Notes: generated from the sequence alone by a model not told the origin. Counted from the stretch's first letter, positions 27,178 through 35,480 are shown. The stretch: DNA of 64,000 bases from Methyloversatilis sp. (GCA_017984755.1 JAGNYW010000005.1:88631-152630), one strand, 5' to 3'. Made by a program: numbers and translations.

Positions 27178-27294
27178 TCAGCGACGCGCTGCCATCGCGT
27201 CGGATGGGAGGCAGGGTGCGATGACGAAACTGCCGCGACCAATGTGAATGCACGGGCGGCCGTCACTGCCGATGCACAAGGCGACTCTTTTCAT
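27178..27294 (-). CDS. Possible 38-residue protein leading the TIR operon
   Basis: ATG at 27294, with GGAG 6-9 nt before it, opens a 38-codon frame ending 13 nt before the TIR start. The product (MKRVALCIGSDGRPCIHIG... ) has three Cys and no hydrophobic helix. The TIR gene itself lacks a ribosome site, so translation of this frame could feed it by coupling. It is either a leader peptide or a small system component. I recognise no family, and chance is possible at this length. Confidence 0.35.
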   Translation of the reverse strand: MKRVALCIGSDGRPCIHIGRGSFVIAPCLPSDAMAARR

Positions 27295-27544
27295 GGATCG
27301 CTCCGTGGATGACGTGATCGCACCGATGCCCGCGTGCGATGTCGCGCAACGCGGGCACGGAAGGAAAATCCGTGCATCCGCCAAGGGCGACGATTGAAGT
27401 CTAGGCGCTCCGGCCGCGCTTGAAAACATGCCGGATGCCTCCGGCACCGGTCATAGGTCATCGGGACGAGTCGGCCGTTTGCCGCCCGGGCCATTTATCA
27501 TCGGTCACGCACGGCCCTTCTCACCGAACATGCAGAAAGCGCAC

Positions 27545-27604
27545 ATGAACGAAAAACCGTCGGAAAACCAGGCGGATCCCATCGACCCGGAATACCTTCG
27601 ATGA
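27545..27604 (+). CDS. Possible 19-residue leader ORF before the deacetylase gene
   Basis: ATG at 27545 starts a 19-codon frame (MNEKPSENQADPIDPEYLR) whose TGA overlaps the ATG of the next gene (ATGA, 27601-27604). The overlap suggests coupled translation. The peptide is acidic and Pro-rich, with no recognised motif. It may be a leader or the remnant of a larger gene. Confidence 0.3.
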   Translation: MNEKPSENQADPIDPEYLR

Positions 27605-28548
27605 ACGACGCGCACACGTCCTCGTCATGCGTACTTCTGACCCATGCCGACTGCCGCGAACATCGGCCGGGCGATACTCACCCGGAAGCACCGGCCCGGC
27701 TCGACGCGGTGCTGGCCGACATCGAACGGTCGGGGCTGATGCGCACATGGCGTCGCACAGATGCACCGCTGGCGACGCGCGAACAGCTCGAGCGCGTGCA
27801 TCACCCGGCCTATCTCGATGAGGTGGAGCGGGTGGCGCCGAAAACCGGGTTGCACAGGCTCGATGCCGACACCCTAATGTCGCCCGGCTCGCTTGCCGCG
27901 GCATCGCGCGCAGCCGGCGCCATGGTGCATGCGGTCGATCTGGTGATAAGCGGCCGTGCGCGCAGCGTGTTCTGCGCCACCCGGCCGCCCGGTCACCACG
28001 CGCGCGCCGGCGACGCCATGGGCTTCTGCATCTACGGCAATGCAGCGGTCGGCATCGCGCACGCGCTGGCCGTGCATGGTCTCGAGCGCGTGGCCATCGC
28101 CGATTTCGACGTGCATCGCGGCAACGGCACGGAAAGCATGTTCCGGCGCGAGCCGCGCGTGCTGATGGCAGACAGCTTTCAGCATCCCTATTACCCGATC
28201 GGCAATTTTCCGGAACGCACAGGTTATCTGCCCATGCGTCTTGCCGCCGGTGACGGCAGCGACGCTTTTCGCCGACACTGGCGTACCTCGGCACTGCCCG
28301 GCCTGCGCGCCTTCCGGCCGCAGCTGGTGGTGGTGTCGGCCGGCTTCGATGCACTGCGCGGCGATCCGCTGGCCAACATCCAGCTGGAGGCTGCCGATTA
28401 CCGCTGGCTCACGCATGAACTGCGCGACATCGCGGAAGCCTCGGCGCAGGGGCGCATCGTGTCCACGCTGGAGGGGGGGTACGGGCTGACTGCGATCGGC
28501 CCGGCCGTTGTGGCGCACCTCATGGCACTGGGCGACTGCGCACGCTGA
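27601..28548 (+). CDS. Histone deacetylase-family amidohydrolase
   Basis: Zinc-dependent deacetylase fold (arginase/deacetylase superfamily). The 315 residues carry RPPGHHA with the catalytic His132-His133 pair, zinc ligands Asp170 and His172 in IADFDVHRGNGTE, a further Asp in SAGFDALRGDP and the late STLEGGYG. Bacterial members act on acetylated polyamines, acetyl-lysine or acetoin-related compounds; the substrate here is unknown. The gene stands 48 nt before the NfeD/SPFH pair on the same strand. Confidence 0.9.
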   Translation: MNDAHTSSSCVLLTHADCREHRPGDTHPEAPARLDAVLADIERSGLMRTWRRTDAPLATREQLERVHHPAYLDEVERVAPKTGLHRLDADTLMSPGSLAAASRAAGAMVHAVDLVISGRARSVFCATRPPGHHARAGDAMGFCIYGNAAVGIAHALAVHGLERVAIADFDVHRGNGTESMFRREPRVLMADSFQHPYYPIGNFPERTGYLPMRLAAGDGSDAFRRHWRTSALPGLRAFRPQLVVVSAGFDALRGDPLANIQLEAADYRWLTHELRDIAEASAQGRIVSTLEGGYGLTAIGPAVVAHLMALGDCAR

Positions 28549-28596
28549 ACCGGTACACTGCGCAGCGAAACGAACCCCGAAAAGGTAGCCGAGTAA

Positions 28597-29058
28597 ATGG
28601 ATATCGAATGGTGGCACTGGCTGGTCGCCGGACTGGCGCTGATCCTGGCCGAACTTGCGGTGCCGGGCATGGTGCTCGTGTGGTTCGGCGTGGCGGCCGT
28701 GGGGGTGGGGCTGCTGGTCGCTGCGGTGCCCGGCCTGTCGCTCACACTGTTGCTTGCGCTCTGGACAGTGCTGTCGTGCGCGCTGGTATTCCTGTGGTTC
28801 AGGGTGTTCCGCACCGACCAGCACAAGACGCATGCCGGCATGTCGGGCGGAGAACCGATCGGCGAGATCGGCCTGCTGGTTCAGGATGTCGCACCCTTTG
28901 GCCGTGGCCGGGTGCGTTTCCAGAAACCGGTGCTGGGCAGCGATGCGTGGGACTGCATCGCGGATGAGGAACTGGCGGCGGGCGAGCGCGTGAAGGTGCT
29001 GTCGGTCGAGGGCACGCTGCTCAAGGTGGGACGCATCAACAAGGGAGTTTCGGCATGA
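28597..29058 (+). CDS. NfeD-family membrane protein
   Basis: 153 residues with hydrophobic helices at about 7-28, 30-50 and 50-70, and a C-terminal OB-fold domain (about 85-150: GLLVQDVAPFGRGRVRFQKP ... GERVKVLSVEGTLLKV). NfeD proteins partner with SPFH (stomatin/flotillin) scaffolds in membrane microdomains. The stop overlaps the start of such a gene (ATGA), so the two make one unit. Confidence 0.92.
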   Translation: MDIEWWHWLVAGLALILAELAVPGMVLVWFGVAAVGVGLLVAAVPGLSLTLLLALWTVLSCALVFLWFRVFRTDQHKTHAGMSGGEPIGEIGLLVQDVAPFGRGRVRFQKPVLGSDAWDCIADEELAAGERVKVLSVEGTLLKVGRINKGVSA

Positions 29059-29915
29059 CTTCGGGAATCGTCGTTGCAGTCGCGATACTGGTATTCGCCT
29101 TCATCACCCTGGCCAAGGGTCTGCGCATCGTGCCGCAGGGCGAGGAGTGGATCGTGCAGCGCATGGGCAAGTACAACGGCACGCTGCTGCCCGGCCTCAA
29201 CATCATCATTCCCTATCTGGACGACGTGGCCTACAAGGTCATCACGAAGGACATCATCCTCGACGTGCAGGAACAGGAAGTGATCACGCGTGACAACGCG
29301 GTGATCCGCACCAATGCGGTCGCCTTCATCAAGGTGACCGATCCGGTCAAGGCGGTGTATGGCGTGACCGACTTTTCGGAAGCCATCCGCAACCTGATCA
29401 TGACCACACTGCGCTCCATCATCGGGGAAATGGACCTCGATCAGGCGCTGTCCAGCCGCGACAAGATCAAGGTGCGGCTGCGCGAAAGCATCGCCGACGA
29501 GGCGATCGACTGGGGCCTGACCGTGAAGTCGGTGGAGATACAGGACATCAACCCGTCGGATTCGATGCAGCGCGCGATGGAACAGCAGGCCAGCGCCGAG
29601 CGCGAGCGCAAGGCCATGGTCACGCGGTCGGAAGGGCAGAAGCAGTCGATGATCCTCGAAGCCGAAGCGCGGCTGGAATCCGCCAAGCGCGATGCCGCGG
29701 CGCAGGTGACGCTGGCTGAAGCCAGCGCAGAGTCGATCCGCAGGGTCACCGCGTCGCTCGGCGACCAGCAACTGCCGATGATGTATCTGCTGGGTGAAAA
29801 GTATGTGGCGGCACTGCACAGGCTCGGCGAGTCGCCGAACGCCAAGATCGTCGTGCTGCCGGCCGATCTGCAGGACGCAGTCGCCGGCATCTTCGCGCGC
29901 GCCGGCAAAGGCTGA
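29055..29915 (+). CDS. qmcA: SPFH/band-7 protein, stomatin-like (QmcA group)
   Basis: 286 residues: an N-terminal membrane anchor (about 4-22, IVVAVAILVFAFITLAKGL), the SPFH domain (about 23-190, starting RIVPQGEEWIVQRMGKYNGTLLPGLN) and a helical region rich in Ala/Glu (about 175-235, RAMEQQASAERERKAMV). This is the layout of stomatin/QmcA, which builds large cage-like membrane assemblies with NfeD partners and helps FtsH-type quality control. It is translated together with the preceding NfeD gene. Confidence 0.93.
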   Translation: MTSGIVVAVAILVFAFITLAKGLRIVPQGEEWIVQRMGKYNGTLLPGLNIIIPYLDDVAYKVITKDIILDVQEQEVITRDNAVIRTNAVAFIKVTDPVKAVYGVTDFSEAIRNLIMTTLRSIIGEMDLDQALSSRDKIKVRLRESIADEAIDWGLTVKSVEIQDINPSDSMQRAMEQQASAERERKAMVTRSEGQKQSMILEAEARLESAKRDAAAQVTLAEASAESIRRVTASLGDQQLPMMYLLGEKYVAALHRLGESPNAKIVVLPADLQDAVAGIFARAGKG

Positions 29916-29953
29916 GCAACGCATCCGTTCCCACCCGAATCCGGAATCCAACC

Positions 29954-31600
29954 ATGTCAGACGTCGAACGTGAGTCGATGGAATTCGACCTGCTGATCGT
30001 CGGCGCCGGTCCTGCCGGACTGGCGGCGGCCATCCGCGCCAAACAGAGGGCGGCAGAGGCCGGCCACGAGCTTTCGGTGTGCGTCATCGAAAAGGCATCG
30101 GAAATCGGCGCCCACATCCTGTCCGGCGCGGTGATGGACCCGCGTGCCCTGACCGAGCTGCTGCCCGACTGGCAAGCCCTCGGCGCACCGCTGCACACGC
30201 CGGTCACGCGGGACAAGGTGCTGTTCCTGTCGGAAACCGGCGCGCGCAGCGTGCCGCACGTGTTGCTGCCGGAGAGTTTCCGCAATGGAGGCAACTACAT
30301 CGTCCGTCTCGGTCATGTGGTGAAGTGGCTGGGCGAGCAGGCGGAAGCGCTCGGCGTCGAGGTTTACGCCGGCTTCGCCGGCAGCAGCGTGCTGTTCGAC
30401 GACGACAATCGCGTGGCAGGCGTCATCACCGGCGACATGGGTGTCGGCCGCGATGGCTCGCCCGGCAGCGCCTACCAGCCCGGCATGACGCTGCGTGCCC
30501 GATACACGCTGTTCGGCGAAGGCTGCCGCGGGCACCTCGGCAAGCAGCTCGAGGCGCACTATGCGCTGCGCGAAGGCGTCGATCCGCAGACCTACGGGCT
30601 GGGCGTCAAGGAGTTGTGGGAGGTGCCCGCCGGGCAGAGCCAACCCGGGCTGGTGGTGCATACCGCCGGCTGGCCGCTCGATGACGCGACCTACGGCGGC
30701 GGCTTCGTCTACCACCTGAAAGACAATCTGGTCGCCATCGGCTACGTCGTCGGCCTGAATTACAGCAACCCGTGGCTGTCGCCGTTCGAGGAGTTCCAGC
30801 GCTACAAGACACACCCGGTCATCCGCACCCACATCGAGGGCGGACGCCGGCTTGCCTACGGCGCGCGCGCCATCGCAGCCGGCGGCCTGCAGAGTCTGCC
30901 GGCGCTGGTATTTCCGGGCGGCGCGCTGATCGGCGACGATGCCGGCTTCCTGAATGCGGCGCGCATCAAGGGCAGTCACGCGGCGATCAAGAGCGGCATG
31001 CTTGCCGCAGATGCCGCTGTCGACGCCATCGTGGCCGGCCGTACGCAGGACGCACTCGACACCTATCCGGCTGCCTTCCGCATCAGCTGGCTGCACGAAG
31101 AACTGTACCGGACGCGCAATTTCAAGCCCTACATGAAGAAGGGGCAGCGCCTGGGCGCCTTCCTGTTCGGCGCCGAACAGCTGCTGTTCAAGGGCAATGT
31201 GCCCTGGACGCTGCGCAACGAAGCCGACCACGCGACACTCGAACCGGCCGCCACAAGCGTGCGCATCGACTATCCGAAACCGGACGGTGTGCTCACCTAC
31301 GATCGTCTGTCGTCGGTATTCCTCTCGAGCACCAATCACGAGGAAGACCAGCCCTGCCATCTGACGCTGAAGGATGCCGGTGTTGCGATCACGGTGAATC
31401 TCGCGGCCTACGACTCGCCCGAACAGCGCTACTGCCCGGCGGGCGTCTATGAAATCGTGCGCGAAGTGTCGGGGCCGAGACTGCAGATCAACGCGCAGAA
31501 CTGCGTGCACTGCAAGACCTGCGACATCAAGGATCCGACGCAGAACATTCACTGGGTGACGCCGCAGGGCGGCGAAGGACCGATCTACAACGGCATGTGA
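29954..31600 (+). CDS. Electron transfer flavoprotein-ubiquinone oxidoreductase
   Basis: ETF-QO passes electrons from reduced ETF (from acyl-CoA and amine dehydrogenases) to ubiquinone at the inner membrane. The 548 residues start with the FAD-binding motif LLIVGAGPAGLAAAIRAK (about 11-28). A central membrane-associated quinone region follows (GGLQSLPALVFPGGALIGDDAGFLN). The C-terminal 4Fe-4S ligands are in YCPAGVYEI and NCVHCKTCDIKDPTQNIHW. Length matches the family. An unusual inverted repeat lies just after it. Confidence 0.96.
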   Translation: MSDVERESMEFDLLIVGAGPAGLAAAIRAKQRAAEAGHELSVCVIEKASEIGAHILSGAVMDPRALTELLPDWQALGAPLHTPVTRDKVLFLSETGARSVPHVLLPESFRNGGNYIVRLGHVVKWLGEQAEALGVEVYAGFAGSSVLFDDDNRVAGVITGDMGVGRDGSPGSAYQPGMTLRARYTLFGEGCRGHLGKQLEAHYALREGVDPQTYGLGVKELWEVPAGQSQPGLVVHTAGWPLDDATYGGGFVYHLKDNLVAIGYVVGLNYSNPWLSPFEEFQRYKTHPVIRTHIEGGRRLAYGARAIAAGGLQSLPALVFPGGALIGDDAGFLNAARIKGSHAAIKSGMLAADAAVDAIVAGRTQDALDTYPAAFRISWLHEELYRTRNFKPYMKKGQRLGAFLFGAEQLLFKGNVPWTLRNEADHATLEPAATSVRIDYPKPDGVLTYDRLSSVFLSSTNHEEDQPCHLTLKDAGVAITVNLAAYDSPEQRYCPAGVYEIVREVSGPRLQINAQNCVHCKTCDIKDPTQNIHWVTPQGGEGPIYNGM

Positions 31601-31604
31601 GGGC

Positions 31605-31694
31605 AGATTCAAGATGCAAGATTCAAGATGCAAGGCGTCGGCGCGGTGATGCCGGGCTGCGTGCTCCTGGGCTTGAATCTTGCATCTTGAATCT
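31605..31694. repeat. 23-bp perfect inverted repeat with internal 14-bp tandem unit
   Basis: The left arm at 31605-31627 is matched exactly, as reverse complement, by the right arm at 31672-31694, with a 44-nt GC-rich loop. The left arm is built from two copies of ATTCAAGATGCAAG (31607-31620 and 31621-31634). The element begins 5 nt after the ETF-QO stop and ends 23 nt before the next gene. Its AT-richer, repetitive arms differ from the surroundings and suggest a small mobile or REP-like element, or a processed terminator structure. Confidence 0.75.
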
Positions 31695-31717
31695 CGCCTG
31701 CTGACCGGACAGAAACG

Positions 31718-32698
31718 ATGAAGACACGCGTCACCGAAATGCTGGGCATCCGCTACCCCATCGTGCAGGGCGGAATGATGTGGGTCGGTACGGCGGAGCT
31801 GTCGTCGGCGGTGTCGAACGCCGGCGGGCTGGGCGTGCTGACGGCGCTCACGCAGGCCACACCCGAGGCGCTGGCGAAGGAGATCGAACGCTGCCGCGGC
31901 ATGACCGATGCACCGTTCGGCGTGAATCTGACGATACTGCCGGCGATCAAGCCGCCGCCTTACGAGGCTTACCTCGACGTCATCCTGGATTCAGGCATCC
32001 GCATCCTCGAAACCGCGGGCAACAATCCGGAAGCGTTCATCGTCAAGGCAAAGGCGCGGGGCGTGGTGCTGATCCACAAGTGCGTCGCGGTGCGCCATGC
32101 CCTGTCGGCGCAGCGCAAGGGTGTCGACATCATCAGCATCGACGGTTTCGAATGCGCCGGTCACCCGGGTGAAGACGATGTGCCGGGGCTGGTGCTGATT
32201 CCGCTGGCGGTGCAGGCACTCGACGTGCCCGTAATTGCATCGGGCGGCATCGGCGACGGACGCGGCATGGCTGCCGCGCTGGCGCTGGGTGCGGAAGGCG
32301 TGAACATGGGGACACGTTTCTGTGCGACGCAGGAAGCGCCGATCCACGACAACATCAAGCAGGCGCTGGTGAATGCCAGCGAGCGTGACACGCGGCTCAT
32401 CCTGCGCAGCCTGCACAACACCGCACGCGTGTTCCGCAATGCCGTATCGGAAGAGGTCGCAGCGGCGGAGAATCGGCCGGGCGGCTGTCAGTTCGAGGAC
32501 ATCCGTCCGCTGGTGAGCGGTGCGCGCGGCGCCGCGGCGCTGGCGGAGGGGAACGTCGATGGCGGCATCATCACGGCGGGTCAGGTGGTGGGCCTGATCC
32601 GTGACGTGCCGACCTGCGACGTGCTGATTTCACGCATGGTGGCCGAGTGCCGCGAAAGCCTTCGTGTCGCGGGCCTGCGTGCATCGGGGATCACGTAG
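31718..32698 (+). CDS. Nitronate monooxygenase (2-nitropropane dioxygenase family)
   Basis: FMN-dependent TIM-barrel enzyme that oxidises nitronates; family members also act as enoyl reductases. The 326 residues start with MLGIRYPIVQGGMMWVGTAELSSAVSNAGGLG, the family hallmark. The phosphate-binding end of the barrel is in IASGGIGDGRGMAAALALGAEGVNMGTRF. FECAGHPGED contains the His expected near the flavin. It stands alone between ETF-QO and the ArsR-rhodanese cluster. Confidence 0.92.
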   Translation: MKTRVTEMLGIRYPIVQGGMMWVGTAELSSAVSNAGGLGVLTALTQATPEALAKEIERCRGMTDAPFGVNLTILPAIKPPPYEAYLDVILDSGIRILETAGNNPEAFIVKAKARGVVLIHKCVAVRHALSAQRKGVDIISIDGFECAGHPGEDDVPGLVLIPLAVQALDVPVIASGGIGDGRGMAAALALGAEGVNMGTRFCATQEAPIHDNIKQALVNASERDTRLILRSLHNTARVFRNAVSEEVAAAENRPGGCQFEDIRPLVSGARGAAALAEGNVDGGIITAGQVVGLIRDVPTCDVLISRMVAECRESLRVAGLRASGIT

Positions 32699-32805
32699 CG
32701 GCGCCTCAGAATTCGGACGGCGAGGCAGGTCAAGCAGTACGCGGAAGAATTCCACTAGACGCATGTTTTCGAATGTGCCCCTGTTCAACGTTCATTCACC
32801 TTCCG

Positions 32806-32840
32806 TTGCCCTATATTCGTATAATCGTTAGAATATTTTC
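32806..32840 (+). promoter_or_regulatory. Promoter and operator of the ArsR-rhodanese gene
   Basis: TTGCCC (32806-32811), a 17-nt spacer and TAGAAT (32829-32834) would place transcription start at the ATG (32841). An alternative -10 TATAAT is at 32820-32825. The inverted repeat ATATTC-N12-GAATAT (32813-32818 and 32831-32836) brackets these boxes and is a likely operator of the encoded repressor. No Shine-Dalgarno sequence precedes the gene, so a leaderless or very short-leader mRNA is likely. Confidence 0.55.
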
Positions 32841-33509
32841 ATGAATAAGCGATTTCTAAAAGATATCCTGTACGAGCAGGTCGCCCGCATCGGTAAAGCC
32901 GCCTCCAGCCCGAAGCGACTGGAACTCCTGGATCTCTTGGCGCAAGGCGAGAAAACCGTTGAAACGCTCGCGAGTGAGTTGTCGGCAGACATCAAGCTCA
33001 CCAGCGCGCATCTGAAAGTATTGAAGGAAGCACGCCTCGTGACTTTTCGTCGTGAGGGCAAATACATCATCTATCAACTGGCAGGCCGTGATGTGGCGGG
33101 TCTGTGGGTCAGTCTGCGCCAGGTCGCCGAGGAGCACCTGCTGGAGCTGAAGATGGCCCTGGGGCAGATGGTTGCCGATCCGGCGACGCTCTCTGCAGTC
33201 AGTCGTGAAGGACTGCTGGAACAGGCCCGACGCGGTGAGGTGTTCGTCATCGATGTGCGTCCGCCAGCGGAATACGAAGCGGCTCACCTTCCGTTTGCCC
33301 GCTCGATGCCGGTGGCCGAGATTGAGCAGCGCCTTGCTGAATTGCCGTCCGACGTCGAGATTGTCGCCTACTGCCGAGGGCCGTTCTGCCTGCTCTCTGA
33401 CGAGGCCGTGGCGTTGCTCGCTGAGAAAGGCTATCGAGTGCGCAAGATCCTTGATGGCGTCAGTGAATGGCTGGCGGCAGGTCTTCCGGTGGAGCAAGGC
33501 AACCCATGA
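32841..33509 (+). CDS. ArsR-family regulator fused to a rhodanese domain
   Basis: 222 residues. A winged helix of the ArsR/SmtB type fills 1-110 (LASELSADIKLTSAHLKVL as recognition region) and has no Cys at all. A rhodanese domain fills about 120-220, with VFVIDVRPPAEYEAAHLPFA and the catalytic loop AYCRGPFCLLSDEAV (Cys178, Cys183). A persulfide on Cys178 could thus be the signal that changes DNA binding, making this a sulfane-sulfur sensor. It leads a four-gene cluster and its stop overlaps the next ATG (ATGA). Confidence 0.9.
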   Translation: MNKRFLKDILYEQVARIGKAASSPKRLELLDLLAQGEKTVETLASELSADIKLTSAHLKVLKEARLVTFRREGKYIIYQLAGRDVAGLWVSLRQVAEEHLLELKMALGQMVADPATLSAVSREGLLEQARRGEVFVIDVRPPAEYEAAHLPFARSMPVAEIEQRLAELPSDVEIVAYCRGPFCLLSDEAVALLAEKGYRVRKILDGVSEWLAAGLPVEQGNP

Positions 33510-34084
33510 GCATGAAAGGACGCGAAAGCGGCATGCCCGATGAAGCCTACTGGACGAGTTTTTTCGAGGCAGAGGCTGCTATCGACAGGTTGCTCGGCAC
33601 TGCGGTGCCGGGAAATGTCATCGAATTCGGCTGCGGATACGGTTCCTTTACGGTGCCCGCTGCCCGACGTACGGCAGGGCGTGTCGTCGCACTGGATATC
33701 GAACCGGAAATGGTCGCCTGTGTGCGCCGGAAGGCCGTCACTTTCGATCTCCCGAACATACAAGCCGAGGTTCGAGATTTCGTTGCACACGGAACGGGCG
33801 TGGACTCCGGGTCGCAGGCGCACGCGCTGATTTTCAACCTGCTGCACCTGGAGCAGCCTGTTTCCCTGCTGCGCGAGGCCTACCGGACCTTGCAGGATGG
33901 TGGCGTGCTTTCGGTGATTCACTGGCGCAGTGACATACCCACACCACGCGGTCCATCGCTGGAAATCCGTCCGACTCCGGAGCAATGCCGGGAATGGATG
34001 GCCGAGGCCGGTTTTCACACCATTGAATCAGTTGATTTGCAAAGTTGTTGCCCGCTTCACTTCGGCCTGCTGGCCAGGCGTTGA
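33506..34084 (+). CDS. Class I SAM-dependent methyltransferase
   Basis: 192 residues starting at 33506 (overlap ATGA with the regulator gene). SAM motif I is NVIEFGCGYGSFTVPAA (about 39-55), motif II VVALDIEPEMV, and the post-II/III region is ALIFNLLHLEQPVSLLREAYRTL. The end (SVDLQSCCPLHFGLLARR) has a Cys pair that might hold a thiol-seeking substrate. The substrate is unknown. The second methyltransferase of this cluster (34468-35223) is a different subtype, so they are not simple duplicates. Confidence 0.85.
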   Translation: MSMKGRESGMPDEAYWTSFFEAEAAIDRLLGTAVPGNVIEFGCGYGSFTVPAARRTAGRVVALDIEPEMVACVRRKAVTFDLPNIQAEVRDFVAHGTGVDSGSQAHALIFNLLHLEQPVSLLREAYRTLQDGGVLSVIHWRSDIPTPRGPSLEIRPTPEQCREWMAEAGFHTIESVDLQSCCPLHFGLLARR

Positions 34085-34106
34085 TTCATATCCATACGGA
34101 GCCACG

Positions 34107-34463
34107 ATGAAAATCCTGATCGTCTTCAATCGTGAACCCTACGACTCCACCGACGTAACCTGGAATGGACTGCGCCTGGCGGACAAACTCCTCGATGCAG
34201 GAAGTGACGTTCGCATTTTCCTGATGAACGATGCCGTGGATCTGGCGCGTGATGTGTGCCGCCCCCCGGAAGGCTACGATCAGGATCTATCCCGGATGCT
34301 CAGGGCTTTGATCGCCCGTGGTGTATCCGTCAAAGTTTGTGGAACCTGCATGGCGCGCTGCGGCATCTACAAGAACCATCCGTATTTCGAGGGGGCCGAA
34401 ACATCCACGATGCCAGCACTGGCTGAATGGGTCATCGACAGCGACAAAGTGATCGCCTTCTGA
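34107..34463 (+). CDS. DsrE/DsrF-like sulfur relay protein
   Basis: 118 residues beginning MKILIVFNREPYDSTDVTWNG, the typical first strand and loop of the DsrE/TusD fold. The conserved Cys region VKVCGTCMARCG has Cys78, Cys81 and Cys85; DsrE-type proteins carry a persulfide on such a residue. The start at 34107 follows the methyltransferase by 22 nt; upstream in-frame sequence inside that gene is rejected. With the rhodanese-regulator this supports a sulfur- or thiophile-related role for the cluster. Confidence 0.85.
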   Translation: MKILIVFNREPYDSTDVTWNGLRLADKLLDAGSDVRIFLMNDAVDLARDVCRPPEGYDQDLSRMLRALIARGVSVKVCGTCMARCGIYKNHPYFEGAETSTMPALAEWVIDSDKVIAF

Positions 34464-34467
34464 AACC

Positions 34468-35223
34468 TTGTACAGGCGCCACTTCACTTTGACTCCAGCC
34501 GACTACGACGCCTGGTATGAAAGCCCACGAGGGAAGTGGATCGGCAATACCGAGTACCGCTTGGTATTGGATGAATTGGCATTTCCCGCGCAAGGCTTGT
34601 TACTCGATGTCGGTTGCGGAACGGGTTGGTTTACCCGCCGGCTGGCGGCTCTGCCGGGCCTGCACGTCACCGGACTCGATCTCGATTCAGAATTTCTCTC
34701 ATTCGCTCGTAGTCGCGATATCCGCTCAAGCTACGTGCAGGGCGATGCGCTTGCCTTGCCATTCGCCGATAACAGTTTCGATTATGTGACTTCGTTTGCT
34801 GCCCTGTGTTTCACCACCGACTGGCGCAAGGCGGTATCCGAAATCGCGCGCGTGACGCGCAAGCGCTTCGCCATCGGCATGCTCAACCGGCACAGCCTGC
34901 TTTGGTTCAGAAAAGGTCGGCACGGCGGTAGCGGTGCCTATCGTGGTGCGCTCTGGTTATCGCCTGAAGCGTTTCATGACGGCCTGAAGGAATTACGCAT
35001 TTCAAGCAGGCGGATGCGGAGCGCAATCTATTTACCATCGGGGTCCATCACAGCGCGCACCGCAGAGCGGCTGCTCTCCGGCAGCAGAGTACCGTGGGGC
35101 GGATTCATGGTTCTGAGTGGGGACATGAAACCGCCTGGAGAGATCGCCCCGGTGATGACGGCCATTCAGAATCAATCCGTTTGTCCGGGCCGTCTGCGTC
35201 CAGATCGGACCGACCTCGATTGA
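34468..35223 (+). CDS. Class I SAM-dependent methyltransferase (UbiE/MT11 type)
   Basis: 251 residues, start TTG at 34468, 4 nt after the DsrE-like gene; no ATG is available in frame near the N-terminus. SAM motif I LLLDVGCGTGWFTRRLA, then VTGLDLDSEFLSFARSR, and the QGDALALPFADNSFDYVTS acidic loop that reads the SAM amino group. The remaining fold (MLNRHSLLWFRKGR) is common in methyltransferases of unknown substrate. The Cys-poor enzyme may methylate a small thiol, arsenical or quinone; this cannot be decided here. Confidence 0.82.
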   Translation: MYRRHFTLTPADYDAWYESPRGKWIGNTEYRLVLDELAFPAQGLLLDVGCGTGWFTRRLAALPGLHVTGLDLDSEFLSFARSRDIRSSYVQGDALALPFADNSFDYVTSFAALCFTTDWRKAVSEIARVTRKRFAIGMLNRHSLLWFRKGRHGGSGAYRGALWLSPEAFHDGLKELRISSRRMRSAIYLPSGSITARTAERLLSGSRVPWGGFMVLSGDMKPPGEIAPVMTAIQNQSVCPGRLRPDRTDLD

Positions 35224-35444
35224 ATGCCCTGCTGCATTGCCGGGCAGGAAGATCGGGGAGCAGTCACGAAGCAATGCGCGAGCCGTGCATGCCGGCTGGG
35301 CGCCCACCTGGCGCAACGCCACGCGAGGACTGCCACCGACTTCGCGTGCGGTATTTTGCGGTGGCTGAAATGACTTCGCTCAGGGCAGCAGCGCGATTGC
35401 GGTTCTGCCTGCTGCTGCAGACGACTGTGCCTGCCGGAAGCTGG

Positions 35445-35480
35445 CAAAAAACGGCGCCTCGCCGGACAAGGCGAAGCACC
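35445..35480 (-). terminator. Intrinsic terminator of the PEP-CTERM gene
   Basis: Read on the minus strand, GGTGCTTCGCC-TTGTCC-GGCGAGGCGCC forms an 11-bp stem with two G-U pairs and is followed by GTTTTTTG. It lies about 39 nt after the stop of the first PEP-CTERM gene (35519). The 295-bp stretch 35224-35518 holds this terminator and no convincing gene. Confidence 0.8.
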
